Assembly (NCBI GenBank): GCA_028564705.1
Contig: JAPXFQ010001964.1
Location: 558,001-622,000, forward strand
From: Apricaphanius iberus
Lineage: Eukaryota; Chordata; Actinopteri; Cyprinodontiformes; Aphaniidae
Length of the DNA stretch: 64,000 bases
Reading direction: 5' to 3'
Part shown: positions 13,601 through 28,600 of the stretch, in pieces
Position numbering within the stretch: the stretch's first letter is position 1
Layout: every line of letters starts with the position of its first letter
The notes under the pieces: generated by a model
Databases searched by the model: none
Seen by the model: only the letters and a program-made list of their open reading frames with translations
Told to the model about the DNA's origin: nothing
Translations under genes and position numbers: made by a program

Positions 13601-16600
13601 CATATCGCCCAGCCGCTACCTCCAAGTGTTTCTGTAAATATTCACCCTCTGTTCTGAACCTTTAATCCTGTAAAACAAGAAGGGTTTGGCCCTTATTTAA
13701 TAATGTTAGTCTGGGGAATCATATTTTGACACAAAAATAAACAGAAGAAATACTGCATTGAAAAATCACAAATTAAAAGTACTGTTCTGCCTTTAAAATT
13801 GTGTTTTTGGTTTCATTTATTAAAATATAAAACCTTAAACAAACCTAAAACAAATTAAAAAATAAAATATGAATAACATTTTTAAAAACAAATTTAGAAA
13901 AAGTATTTTCTGAAACCAGGAAGAATATCTGTGAACCTGAATGAACATACTGTGAAAAAGCCTTTTAATTCTGCAGTACACAAACCTCCCGAACGGGAGT
14001 CACCAACACCAACCACTCAACCAACATGACAACGTGGTGAAAATATGGATTCATTAATATATATACTCACAAGATCCCCACGTTGTTTAGGAGTTATATA
14101 ATTTGCGACTCAATTCGCGTTTCGGTTCGCTTCGGCAGGCTTGGAACCAAGGCAGAGGTAGTCTGAAAAAAGGGGTTGGCTCGGAACAAACGCAGGTAAT
14201 GGAAACACGCCAAAGCGTTCCGTACCGTACTGGCACTAGTGGAAATGGGGCATAACCGTTATCTGCTGGAATTAACTTTAATTTTGGAAAAAAACATGTT
14301 TCTGTGAAGAAAATACTGTATATAGCATCCTAAAGAGCTCATCTGGTTTGAGGCATATTTGCTGTGAGGATGGAGAAGGAGAAGTCTGGTACCTTCTTCC
14401 TCTGCTGCCTCTCCTGCTCCTCCTGGATGTGCAGCAGCTCCCTCTCCTGTCTCTTCCTCTCAGCCTCCCTTTGAGCGCGCAGGAATGCTTCCTCCCTCTG
14501 AAAAGAATAAAAACTTTGTAAAAAAATCAACTTCATGTTTTGTGACAGAGAAAATCTGCTTGTTTTGTTTCCCCAGCAGAGTAGCTGATGATTGTGAGGG
14601 GTCCATCAGAGAGGAAGCTTAGGGAGAAAGTGTCTCTGTAGCGGAGCTTGTTTGTCAACTGAGGAGCTATAACTTTCTCTAGCTGATTATCGTTCAGCAT
14701 AAAGAGGAACAATCAAATGTCAGCACACAGCTTCAGTTAATACAACTAGAAACTACTGATTATGTGCTTGTTTATAAATCAGAGAATGGTTTAGCACCAA
14801 ACTATGTTGAAAAAAACGTAATTTTCAGAACTTACTGTAGAATTATTATTTTTTACAAATCAAAAGTAAATATCCGAATTAAGTATTTAAAATGTTTATC
14901 ATAGTTTGACATATTTTAAATATAAACTTTTTAATCTTCTAGGACTGGTTCCAAAGAAGTTGCTGGTTTTATAGCACAGACTAAAAAAATGTCTAAAAAC
15001 CTCATCGTCTTGTCTTGGAGAAGAGACTGTGGAACATGTTAGATGTTTCTGCCTGAAGTATAATATTTTGAGAAGGGAACTGATAGAAAATTTAGAAGAT
15101 ATGAGATTGCAACTAGACATCCAAGACCTTCCAGTCCTGAAATAAACAACAACAATTTGCCGAGACATGTAAAGAAAACAAAATTAATTAAAATTAAAAG
15201 AATAGCGTTTTTGTTTTGTATCTTAGTTCTTGGTAAATATGAAGCTGGTCATATTTAGTATGTAACAAACGCTTCTGTCATTAAACAGAAGTTTATGACT
15301 TATGTTATTCATTTTAGTTTATTTTGTTAGAAGTTTTAAACTCCTACGTCGTTGAACTCACGATATATTCTAAACGTTCCTTGAATGCACCACAGGTGTG
15401 CAGCCTAGGAGCAACTTCTGGCTGATGCTTTAGTGTATCTTATAAAGTGAAAAATCAGTCTTCTATATGTACTTGCAGATTTCTATTTTTACTCTCTGCT
15501 GGTGATGTTGGCTTCAGGCTCATCCTGCTAGAACCTGACCCGGTTCTGTTGGATCCACTGAAACCTTTCAGCCGTTCAGAGTGACACAGATCTAGAGCTG
15601 ATAGAGCTGCAGCGTAGCATCGAGCGGTTCTTACAGACGGCTGATATGAGTTCAGTGGGAACCGGCCTTTATAGTAAAGAAAAACCAAAAACCAACAGCT
15701 AACTAAGCTAGAACACAAGTTCTACATCTGAAATATTTGTTTTCATTGCACTGTACAGCTGTGCAGATTTCACGCGTGTTTCTGGGTTTACAGCAGTTGC
15801 TCTACACCGTTTCAATGTTGAGTCCCATAGCAACTAATTACAAGTTTCCTGCAGGTTTCTTCAAGTTAAATGTAAGTCCTTTTAAGACCTTTTTAAGACA
15901 AATTATTTAAAAAATAATACCCGTTTCTCAGCCCTACCGGTAGAGAAAAAAAAGAAAATCCTTTATTTATTTCTCAGGGAAATGTGGAATGTGTTAAGAC
16001 GACAACAACAAGCCAATGACATTATCAGGAAATGTCCACAGTGGGACCAGTAACTGACGCTCGCGCTCTCTTGAGTGTTTTTCTAGTTTGTTGTTCTACT
16101 TTCCCTCTAATCATGAGAAGCACTTTGAATCTGTCTGTGTCCAGGATGTGTGGGGTCTGCAGATCTGATCATTCCTAACAGCACAGATGAGTTATTAAAG
16201 GATGCTGACCTCTCTGTCCAGCTGGTCCTGCATGTCCTTCCATCTCTGCTCCTTCTGGCGTCTCTCCTCCTCCTCCCTGGTCCTCCTCTCCTCCTCCTTC
16301 CTCGCTCTCTCCTCCTCGGCCTGCCGGGCCGCTCTCTCCTGACGTTCCCTGGCCTCCTGCTGCCTCCTCTCCTCCTCCTCGGCCTTCAGTCTGAAGAAAA
16401 CAAGCAGATGGCGCTAGAGTCATGGTATTGTAGCGTTTAAACTCTCCATGACTCTCATTTTAATTCAGATATATCTGCATCATTCTTCTGCTGCACTGAG
16501 TTAAGTTTCTAGAGACTCTGTGTTTGCAGATGCTCCTTGTTTTTTCTCCATTCACCGCATCACTACACTCCCTCTACCTCCTGCTCTACAATCAGGACAG

Positions 16601-19600
16601 TTCAGCTACTCCAGAAGTTCTTTTCACAGTCCATCTGAGATTATTAATACTGATATGACATATATGGTCTCAGTATTTCAGAGTGAGTTTATGCTGGTAA
16701 TGTTGACAGTGGAAAATGATTTTAGGATGACTGCTACAACTTTGGTTAGAGACACTAAAGTCTTTTATATAATTATTTTAAAGTCGACAATCCTTGGTTA
16801 TTTATTTCTGTGCCACCTACATTCCAAAGTTGGATGTTTAATTAAGATGTCCAAAAGGAGTGGAACAGTACACTAAAATCAGGCTTCGGTATGTTTTCGG
16901 TACACTTGAATCAAGAAAAATTAATACAAAGCACACTTTTCTCTGGTATGAGTGATGTTTCCATTCAGCATGGAATTGTTTCAGATGAATCATTAAGTTC
17001 AGTGCAGAGCGTGTTATGGACCTTATTACTGCTGAAAGATGCGTTCACTGACAAAGTTCTGGTTTAGTCCGTCTTTCTTTTTCCTACTGTAGCTGCAGGA
17101 GAAACCATTAATGTTCCCAGATAGCAGAGTTTAGTGATAGGTGGGAGTCCCAAAAGAAATTCTAATAAAGAAGAACTACCACTCTCTTGGTACTTCCGGG
17201 TTCTGAACTGGTTGCAGTTCCACTCTGGTTCCATATGAGGGCGCTCTCATGACGATGCAGAATAAATGGAGGTCTATGGAGCAATACACCTAAAAATCCT
17301 CTTTTTTCAGGATATCATTTTTTGTCTGGTAATTTGAATATTTTTTTCAAACGTAGATGCAAAGAGATTACATATTGCTGGGTGTTAGATTTTTTAGAGT
17401 CACTTAATTGTTTTAAAGAAGTACTAATGTCAATGATGTCATACATATCGTACGACCAGATATACTGCTTTACGGCAATCCTTTTTTTTCCTTTTACCTT
17501 CACAGTACATACATAACCATAGGCAGATAACAGTGTTAGCAACCAAAAAAAGTTGCTAGGTTGAAAAAAAAAAACTTGAGCGAAAAAGTCCGCCTTAACA
17601 TTCTGATACCGCTTTGGATGCCACGATGCTGCAAGCGCTACATCTGGTCATAATCAGTCCTTCACTGACCAACCAGCGGTCATTAGCAAAATGCTGGCGA
17701 GCTATGAGCATCAACAATTCAACCTGTAAGAAAACAAAAGGACATACGTACTTGTTCATTCAACTTTCCTCCTATAACCCATGTTGAGGTTGTGAAACCT
17801 GCAATCAGATCTTAGATTTCTCAACGGCAATCAGGTGAAAGAGACAAATTTAGCCGTCTAGCTCCATAGACTCCCATTCATCTTGCACTCATGGCGATCG
17901 CCCCCAGAGGGTGAAACTGGAACCAAATTTCGTAACAATTGGACTGAATGAGGAGTGGGACGGTTTACCTAGAACGGCTTTGGAGTCCCTTTCTGGTTTG
18001 TTTTCCTGTCCCTTTTTAAAGTTGCCCTGTGGAAACGTTGCTCTGTGCTTTGAGTTCTGCTTATAAACATTCTGCATTCATGCAAGCCGGATTCGTTCGG
18101 TACCAAACCGACGGGACTACCAGAAAATACAACTAAATGTAGCATCATACAGCTAGTATCCGATAATAGCAACGTTTTGGTTTGCACTAAAATCTGCCTT
18201 GAATTTATTAGGATTGTTGTGACGATCTGCCGCTGAACAATGAACTCAATCTGTGACTCTCTCTCTGCTCGTACTGATGTGTAATCTGAGGGTTTATGAC
18301 AAATACAACAGCAGAACGTCGTAAAAAATACAATAAGATCTCAAGCAAAGAAAGCTTCAATCAAACAGGGTTTCTATATGGTTCTCATGTCACAATTTTA
18401 AATTTCTAGACTCCAAATTCCAGAGCTCTCGGTTTTGCAATGAATTTTATAAAATAAATACAGATGTTTATACTTTATGTGGTACTCAGGCTGTCACGAT
18501 AACTAACTTCACTGGAATCCAGAAATCCACTATTTTATAATCCAAAATAGGCCACCTACATGATTCATGTTTGTCTGATGAGGGAATAATCAGCTGTAAA
18601 TAGTGACAGTAACAGACAGCGGCAAGTTTTCAGGAGAACAGTCTTTATGTGAACGACGGCGGTTGTGGTTTAAATTACTTTTACACTCACAGAGTTATTT
18701 AGGATTCGAAACAGTTTCGACTGACTTCAAGTCTAGTTTCATTTTATTTTGGCAAATTCCAGGCAAAAAAGTATAGTCAAATCCTGGAGGGACTGCATAA
18801 TAAACCAGAGTGTGTACAAACATCAGTAACTGTGGATCTTCTAATTTGAACCGACCAGAAGCCTTTGCTCACCTCTCCTCCTCCTGCCGTTGCTTCTCCT
18901 CCTGCTCCTTCTGTATCCGGGCCAGACGGCGCCGCTCTGCCAGCAGCCGGGACGCCTCCTCAGCGTCCGTCGTCCCTCCAACGCTCCTGGCTGTGGGAGT
19001 GCCTGGAGACTCTAGGTGGATGTGTGGAGAGGGAAGAGGCAAAGATGAGAAGCAAAGACGAGAAACAAAGACGGCTGAATGAGTATACATAATATGTATG
19101 GGAAAAAAAATCTACATCCAGAACTTCAGCACTGTCTAATCACAATAATTCTTTAATTTAAATACTCCTGTTAACAAGGTTGTTTTTAATTATGGGGTGT
19201 AATGTCTAACGAATGTTCTGTGATGAATATTTTAAGGTAAAAGTTCGATTTTAACAGAAATTTCTGGGGTTTGGTGAATGTAGTTCAGATTTTTAGACTT
19301 GTGTGTTTAAGGTTTTGTTTTTGCAATTCGGAAAAACTGGAAAACAATTCATGGATCACGAATGTTAAAGTTAACCATAGGAAGAATTCAGTTACATGAT
19401 GTTAGGGCCGATAATAATTATGACACCAGTTATTGATTTTATTAATATGAATAAAATAAATAACTATGCTGAACTTGACTGAGATTATTGTGCAGTAAAA
19501 GCTGATTGTTTTAGCTCAGATTGTTAAAGATTGTAACCACAACATTGAAGGACAGACTTTGTTTAACATCCTAACAAGGTGTAAAGACATTTAGACGTCA

Positions 19601-22600
19601 CAGATCAATTTGTGTAAACGTCACGTCATCTTTCAATTTCAGACACGTGTAACAGCTTTCTCTGCCTTTTAATAAAACCATCACTGGGTTTGTAACGATG
19701 AAAGTTATAATAAATGCTGTATCTGGGTTCAGTGGCAGGAATAATCGCAATAACAATTATATCAATCATGATAATCATTATAACAATAAGTAAAATAGCT
19801 ATTGTGAATAATAATAATATAATGAAAAAAATCAGTGAAAATAAAAATAATACATTTATCAATAATATTTATAATGATAAAGATGTATCAAACAATTGTA
19901 AATAATAAGAACAATAATAATGATAATAAATAAAAATCAGTGTAAGTAGTAACAATAATAAAATTATGCATTTTATATGAACAATAAAATAACAACAACA
20001 ATAACAATAACATGAAAAATCATTGTAAATAGTAATAATAATAAATAAAAATCAGTGTAAATACTACTAATAAGAATAATGTTGAAGCTCTCTAACCTGC
20101 ATTGAGTTCTCTGCTGCTGGACTTACTGATCTTCTTGCTCTCTTCAGGTTTAGCAGCTTTCCTCTCCAGGGTGCTGTGACCTTTGTTCTCGTTGATGCCC
20201 CTGTCTTCGCCGCCTCCTCCGCCGGGGGTGGTGGCTCTCTGCCGGAGCGGTGAGGGGGGGTACTGTCCCGGGGAGCAGGGAGACTGGGCGCGGCTCCTGT
20301 TGGACCTCACCCTGTAGGGAGAGCATGTCGTCATCTGGAATATAGATGGCCGTCATAGAGGCGGGTTTGTGCGTTAACGTACCGCTTCGACGCAGTGTGG
20401 CTCTTGCTGTTGGCCTTGAAGGAGGAACTACGGACCGGAGTGTTCGGTGTCTCCCCCTGTGGGTCACATTTATAACACTTAATAGATAATAGAGAGCCTA
20501 TGGTGCCCCTGGACAAAAACAAAACAAAACAACAAACTGAACGGAAATCAATAGAGCGATTAAAGTTATTTTCTGGTCTGCTTCGCTAATCACAAATATG
20601 CTGTACTTTAATTTAAATGATAACTCAAAACTCTCTTTTAGACTGGATTTGTCATGTGATTAGTGATTTATTTGCATGTATAATAATTGTTAATTAAAAA
20701 GTCTCACATATATGGTTTTAGCTAACATTAGAGACCTTGTAGAGCAAAGTGTTTTCACAACAAAACCTAAAAGAAGTTTTGCCGCCAGTCAAAAATCAGA
20801 ACTTTCTCTGCATCAAAATTTCTTTAAAATTCACGGACATCATATGTTGAATCCATGGAACATTTCAAACGGTATCAAAAAAGAACTTTTATCGCTCCAT
20901 TGACTCTAATTCTAATTTTTTGGTCTTAACCTGAAGCATTTCCTTTGTTTATTGAAACAGTATCAATACTTCTTGAACATTTCTGCATTTTATCATTTTG
21001 CATTTAATCTTTTTTCTATTTCTTTTGATTCTGTGTGACATATCGAAACAAAGTAAGAGTTAAACTATTAAGTTAAATCAGCATATTATTTGGAGTGGAC
21101 ACTGTGGCTCCAGCTGCAGGCCTCTTAGGAAATAGAGGCTGTTTTACCTCAGTTTCTTACTCTGACTAGGCCATTCTAACACATGACTCTGCTTTAATCT
21201 AAGGATCAACTAGTATCCTCTATATTGTGGAATATGTGAAGTTATGAAGCTGCACAGCAGCCATTATATTTGCAGTATTATCTGTAACTATAACCATATC
21301 TGTGATTAGCCGATTCCATACATTTGCTACAGCGTGGAACATCACATTCACATTAGTGGCTTTCATGCATCACTCGTGTTTTTACTACACACAACTTGAT
21401 CTGCCAAGCGTCTGTGATCTAGTAAATCATGAATGTAATGAACAAGTCTGTATGTTATGTTTCTCCGCTTTTTCTGCTGGTTTTGTAGCACATTAAATGG
21501 TAAATGGACTGAATTTATATAGCACTTTTCTAGTCATGTTGACCACTCAAAGTGCTTTACACTGGAGCCACATTCACCTATTCGCACTCACATTCATACA
21601 CCGATATATTTATCAGTAGGCAATTTGGGGTTAAGTGCCTTGCCCAGGGGCACAACGACATGTGACTGGAGGAAGCTGGACCCTCCGATTGTAAGACAAC
21701 TACTCAACCTGCTGAGCCACAGTCGCCCACATTAGTGGCCACAAACTTCTCATTTGAATAGTGCTGCTTGCGCCTGTTAAGAATTGCTCATGCAATCTTA
21801 GTAAATCACCCGCAAATTAAGGACAACCCACTCACGCAAATCTTTAGCGGCGCACGCAGTTTTGCAGGCATTATCAAGAATCTTGATAAATCAGCCCCTA
21901 AATATTTAAGCACCAAAGTATGTTGAAGACCTATTGTCACTATAGCAACCCCCCAGACTACTCACGTCCTTCAACTCTAGTTTACCGATCATCCGTAGAC
22001 TCAGAAACAAAGATGGAGAAGCAACTTTCAGTTTCTATGCCCTGCACTGAGCTCAAGCCTCCTTCTTGCCTGAGGAGTGAGCGGGCCCTTCTTTTATTTT
22101 CACCTGAAGGGGCAGGGCTTCCTCCGCTGGACATAGCATGTGGAAGGATCACGTTATTCCAGCCAGATCCTCCCCAACCCTTCAGGCGCCCCAGTCAGCC
22201 AGGAGGAGGCAGTACACAGCCCAGGAGTGGTGCATGTTTTTGTGGGAGTAGCTCACATTAGCTGCTCAAGGGAACACAGGGAGAAAAATGCAAACTCCAA
22301 CCAGAAAGGCCCTTTTGCCAACCCTGATGATATGGAGGAACACACACACCCTCAGCACCCACAGCATCCCCAGCGGGAATCTAACCCAGGACCTTCTAGC
22401 GATGAGCTGTGCTACCAGCTGCGCCACCGTGCTCCCCTAATTTTCATACTTTTATCATATATTTGGTTTCTTCACAAACAAATCAAGTAAAGTGCCAAGG
22501 GGCAAAGTCCGCTTGCAAAAAGTGAAGCCAACACGGAAGTGACAAAGATTGCAGTTCAGTCCTCATCCGCTGGGGGATGGCATCAAAATGGAGCAAATTC

Positions 22601-25600
22601 CCATTGACTCCCATGTGAAAAAGGCCAACTTTACACCAAAAATAAACATGTTTAAAGCCTGGTTCAAAAAACCATTTTAGTTTAGATAGTTCAGGTTTAC
22701 CATCATGACAACTCTGAGGGGTGTGAATTTGTTCTAACTTCTCTGTTTATTTTTAATTTAATCTTGAAATTGTAAATAATTAGGGGTGTATCATTTTGAT
22801 TGATAGGTCCGTCTAGGCCAGCGCTGGTGACTAATGGTGGCTAACTGTAGCTAATAGCTTGCTCCGTAGTCTGCTGTCCCCCTCTGCTTGCGGGGAAGCT
22901 CTTCACAGCCTGGGACAAATGTAAAGACTTAATTCATTTGGTGTTTCTGAACTGTACTATCAGTTGCCTCTGCAGTTTTTTTTATTCGGTTTTGGATGTT
23001 AATCTGCAATTATTGGACAAAGACGGCTTGCTGTGGTGTCGATTACAGTAACAGACCGTCCAAGAAGTTTCTGCTTTGGGTGGAGGCTTTTACCAGCTGA
23101 TGCTTCACCAGCTGTGCGGGGGGTTCTGTCAGGTGGCAGAGAGGAATGCTGTTCTGGTCGGAGCTTTTATCTCTTTCTACACGCGATCGGTCGGGTAACA
23201 GCAGAGCAGCAAAGTCGGCAGGACCGATAAGCTGTGGTATCAAGAGCGGGAGACGGCTAGATCAGGCTGGAAGACTACAGAGTTGGACTCTAGACAGACT
23301 GGATGATAGCTGGTTAGATCAGTACTGGTGTGAGGAACACAGCTGGAGGCATGAACTAATGGATGTCTGAGATGTTTGGGTCAAAAGCATTTAATTTTTT
23401 GAGAGGATCTGAGTTTTCATGATGACTTTCTGACTGCTTTTAGCTGGATGTGTTGTTAAGATGAACCCATCTATGTCCTCAACCTACACCGATGGTAATG
23501 GGAATAACACATTAGACCGTATTTACCCGACCCATTTGGGTCCTATTATATCGATATTTTTTCTCTACTCCAGATGTTTCTGGGTCTAAAGTGATCCTAG
23601 TTGAAAAACGGGGCAAAAGTCTCTCAACCACGGTCTTCTGGCGGAAACCGGATGCAGCCTACGTTAGCTTCAGTTAGCTCTCGACTAGCTTCTGTCTAGC
23701 TTGTAGCTATGTTGGCTCTGAGCGTTAACCCTGCGCCCCCCAGCTTCACAGTGCCACTCTCAGCTCCACCTCTTTGCCCATTTTTGGAGTTTCTGAGAGT
23801 GACGAGGCGAGTGACGTGGACAAGATGGCGGTGGTGGGAAACGCCCAGTTGGCTTCATTTTTGCTCTTCAGAAACTAAAGGGTGACGTCAACGAGGGTTT
23901 GTCTATTTATATATACAGTCTATGTATAGCGCCTTGAATTGCCTTGGGTTGAAACTGTGCTATACAAATAAAATTGCCTTGCCTTGCCAGCTACAGCTAG
24001 TTAGCGCTAGCAGCTACAGGTAGTTAGCGCTAGCAGCTATATCTAGTTAGCTAACACGCTGGTAGTGCGTCAGACCTTGCTGAAACGTCACTATGGAGGC
24101 CTGACAAACGCACAGTAAATAATTAGGCTATAAATGTTTAGAAAACGTATTTTTAGGAATCAAAACTGTAACATTTTGGATAGATCCAGAATCGAGATTG
24201 GGACGTGAATAGATTATTTTCCTTCACCCCTCATATCTGGATATTATTGCACACAGGAAACACTTTGTTAAGCTGCAGGTGAACGAGTTGAGAGTTTTAT
24301 GGGCCGGATGATGATCTGGGTTCCCAAGAGAACAACAGCAGAGAGGTTTTATGTGTGCAGACTGAGCTGACCGTTGGTGTTCTGGCTTTGGACGTCTCCT
24401 CGGGGAATCCGGCGATGCTTCTGCGGTTGGAGGGACTCCTGAACAATCTGTTGTTGTTGTTGGGGGAAGCTGTTCGACGGGACACAGAAGACACTGACAG
24501 GTCACAGACCGACACAGATAGAAAGAAATAACGCAGAATAAAATAAACAGACATCATTACACAGACAAAGATAACCGGTTACAACATCCTTCTGAACCAG
24601 AATATCACAGCATAATACTTAAAGCCAACATTTTTAATTGCTGAGGTTGTTAATTCAAACATTCATTAATGTTAACATAACAGAAGGTTTCTTAAAGTTT
24701 TAAGCAAAACATAATTCAAAAGTTAATTAAAAGTATTTTAATTGTTCATTTTAAATTCTCAAAACAAAAGAAAAAATCAAGAAATAATCCAATCCAAACT
24801 GAACACAAGAATAAATTGCCTGATTAATATAAAAATAACATGTTTAAGAGTCGAAAGTGTTTTAAATGCAAAGTTGAAACATGTGATTGTGAACCAGATC
24901 CCATGTTTCTTTATCAGAATGTATTTCCCATCAATCTGAGATTAATTGTCATCAAGGTTTGTTTCATTTTTTGGGGTCAAACAGAAACAGAAATAAGGGT
25001 TGCATTCTATCTGAAAGCATTACCTAATATATGTGAAAATAAACTGTGCTTTTAATGAAAATTAATGAAAAAAATACAAATTTTAAGAAAAAAGTAAAAC
25101 TTTTATAAATAGAATCTGAATTCTGCTGAACAAAAACCTACCAGCAGGTTTGAAACAAAAGTTGTAATAAGATTTGTGAATGAGTGCCGGTGTATAAACA
25201 CGTTATATTTATCAATATCATGAATGCTACGGGGGAAAAAATAACAAAATAAAAAAGGATAGAAAGAAAATATAATAAAAGAAACACGGGGAAAAGATAG
25301 GAAAGAATAAAAAAGAAAAGTGGAAAGACAAAGTGAAAAACGAAGAATGGAGGAGACAAAAAAGGAAAAAAGTATAAAAAGAAAAACAGAAAAAACAAAA
25401 ACAGAAAAAAGGATGATAAAAAGAATAAAAAGAAAATTAAGGTAAAATGAAAATAGAAAAAAGAAAAGAATTGAAGAAAATAACAAAAAAGTACAAAAAA
25501 GTAAAGAAAAAGTAAAAAAGAAATGAAAAAAGAGAAAAAAGGCAGAAAGGAAGTAAAGAATGACAAGAATAGAAAGGCAAAAAACAAAGAAAAAAACGAT

Positions 25601-28600
25601 AATAGAAAATAGAAAAAAGGAAAGAATTGGAGGAAAATGATAAAATATAGAAAAAGGAAAAAAGGAAAAGAAGTAAAGAATAACAAGAAAAGAAAAGTAA
25701 CAGCAAAAAACGCCAAGAAGAAATGAAAAATTGCACAAAAATGACAAAACAAACCTCATCAGTAATAACCTTTGGTCCTTATTAATAGAGCGGCACCATT
25801 TAGTGAATTGGTGGATGAATACAGCATTTAATGCCTGAGATGCTGAAGCTCAGACCCACCACCCAGGATGTTGTGATGGTGATTTGATGAGCTTTAGGTA
25901 TTAGAAGGGTCCTAACCTTCCCGTCCCAAACTAACATGATTTAAATAATTTTTAACCGCATGGTGGATTTAATAATCTTCCAAAGAACAGTTTGTTCCGT
26001 TTTCTCCTCTGCCGCATTTGATCTGATGGGCTCACCTCTCTCTGGGGAATTCAGGGCTGCTGATGAGCTGGAGAGCTGCTTGTTATTTGGCTGATCCATC
26101 GTCGATGGAGACAAGAAGTCAACTACCAACATGAGGAAAAACACCGGTTAGTCATTTCCACGAGAAAACATCCACAACTGAATCAGACGTGAGATTCCCT
26201 CTGTCTTAAAATGTGCTGGACGCGGCCGAGAACAAACACCTGCAACACAGACACTAAAACCGCCAGCTCACACAGGAGATCGATGCATGAATTAACCTTG
26301 GTGATATAAGGCAGGAGGGAGGCAGCAGAGGCGCTTCGTCATGAAATGGAGGATAATGAGAGAGAATCAGCTACTGCAGCCCCTTAAAGCTGTTTCCAAC
26401 AGCGCCTGAAGGTACCGTGGAGAGAACAACAGACAAAACAAGGATCTAATCATCCAGTGTGAGTTGTGTGTTGGATAGAGGAAAGAGGTTTGAGGGTAAT
26501 CATCACCTTCTTTCTCCAAATAAAACTATCCTCAGATTTATTTAGAATGAGTCAGCGGGATCAGAAAATAGATCATTTTATCATGAATAATGAGCTGTTC
26601 GAACTGTACTTCCCGTTTGGAGACATTTCATAAATAATTGACGGTTCCTATTAAAGTTTGTAACTAGCAGATCTTAGAGCTGAGCTCCCAGAGCTCATCA
26701 AATATGTAATTTGAATTTGTTTAGTCTGCTTTAAAAATATTTTAATGTCTCTATATTCAGAACAAATGTTTTCAGACAGCTCAGTTAAAAAAAAAAAAAA
26801 AACCAGTTCCTCCAGTAATTTCATTCAGTTTTATTACATTTTTTGTTACTCCACTTTAATGGAAAGGAAGATAAATGGACATTTTAAAAAACATCTCTAA
26901 AAAATCTGTATTTATTCTGTAATAAAAACAAAAACTACATTAAAAACCCTAATGTTTATAGTAAGCTTAGTAATCCTGTTTTACTAGAAATTTGAAGTTC
27001 TCTCACGTCTCAGGAATATGTGTATCATTTATGATAAATCTGAAGTTTTTTTCTCTTTTTTCTCCTTCTCACAGAATGTATTGATCCTTAGACCATCTTG
27101 GGCTGAAAGCTCAATGCTCTAAAAATAGAGTTTTACCACTTCCAAGAGGTCAAAAAATTTTTATAAGCTATGTTATTCAGAAAACAGGTCCGACTCCCTC
27201 TGCTACATCTGCTTGTACAAGCATTTGACATTCAGAGGTGAGTTAATCTTCATCACTACAGACAGAGCGTCTGCATAGTTTAGCATGGCTAAAACATGCC
27301 TTAAAATAACAAGGAGGGAAGCCTTTGTGTGTTATAAATGGGATGATACAGAGATGATTAAACATTGTCAACCAGAGCTGTGGCAGCCTGGTTTAGCTCA
27401 AGATCACTTTATATACAATACAGATAGGGCTGGGTGTTTATTCAAATTTTAAGAATCGATGCGATTCCGATTCTCAAGAGATAGAATCGATTATCACCAT
27501 TCGATCCAATTCAATCTGATCCAGTTCGATATAAAAAGGGGTCTGTGCTATTAAAAACATTTTGTTTTTAGCTGTTATCTTAATTATTTGCCTGTAATTT
27601 AATGACTTAACACTGGGTTAGTAACATTTCACCAGGGAAAACTGTATTAATCCTTTCAGACACAAGACTTAAAATGGCCTTCTGGACTTCTCCTTCCTAT
27701 ATTAGCTGTAGAAAAAGATTATACGAGGGATAAATAATATAAAATATAGTGGTATGCGTTACGCATCTCAGCACTGGGTACATTGGTACAGCTGTTTATG
27801 TTTTGCACATTGAGTGTGTTTGCCACACTTTTTATTTGTTGTCTGTTTTACTATATTTATTCTCTTATCTGTTGTCTTGTCTATTTGGACCTAAAGTTTG
27901 ATTGCTTGATTGTAAAAAGGGCAAACTATTCTACAAAAAAAATTGAACTTGCAAATTGATTCGATTTGATTTCTCTAAGAATTGATATTCCAATTTTTTC
28001 AACACAGCACATAGTTACATATCCATGTGTACCATAGAAACAGAAGTTTATAATACAGTATGACAAGTGAATTCGTTTTGCAGTCACTCTGTGTCAAATT
28101 AACAAATTAATAAAAAAAGTAACAGACAAACTGTGTTGAATCATCCATTATTGTTATTATTTTATTCAGTTAAGTATATGGTGAGTTTTTTTATAAGTAG
28201 CTCATTTTAGATATCAATTGTACCTCATTTTTAATTTCACGTGTTTAGATTCTGCCTCTGCCTGATTTTCCAGTTTGGATGTGGTTTAATATCCTTTACT
28301 AAGTTGTTTTGATCCTAAATTGATCAACAGCATGGCAACAATATTGCAATAATGACTCCTAGAGAAAAAGAGATATATTTAAAAAAAGCTGTTTTTTTTC
28401 CTGGTGCAACAAAATGAGAAAATGAATCAACAGAACCAGGATTTTTGCAGCTGCTGGTCTGTAAAATGGGGCAGTAATGATTAGAAATATCTGCTGGATG
28501 CTGTCTGGTCTGGGTGTAGGTAATAGCTACAGGCTGAATGTCTGGTATGATAATGGTGTGTGCGTGCTTTATGGACTGGGTTCCCTGCTGAGAATTATAT

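Larger units (their letters stand above)
20457..24371. other. map7d2 intron, repeat-dense
   Basis: 3.9 kb. Holds a dispersed fish repeat (21494-21728), a LINE 3' fragment with tail (21905-22440) and a long inverted-end element (22495-23925), listed separately. No cellular gene seen. Confidence 0.5.

Noticed and set aside
16150..16440. Plus-strand Leu/Pro-rich frame
   Set aside because: Antisense shadow of the Glu/Arg coiled-coil exon 12.
25103..25759. 218- and 204-codon minus-strand open frames rich in Phe/Leu/Ser
   Set aside because: They are the complement of the purine tract; low complexity, no domain, overlapping in two frames.
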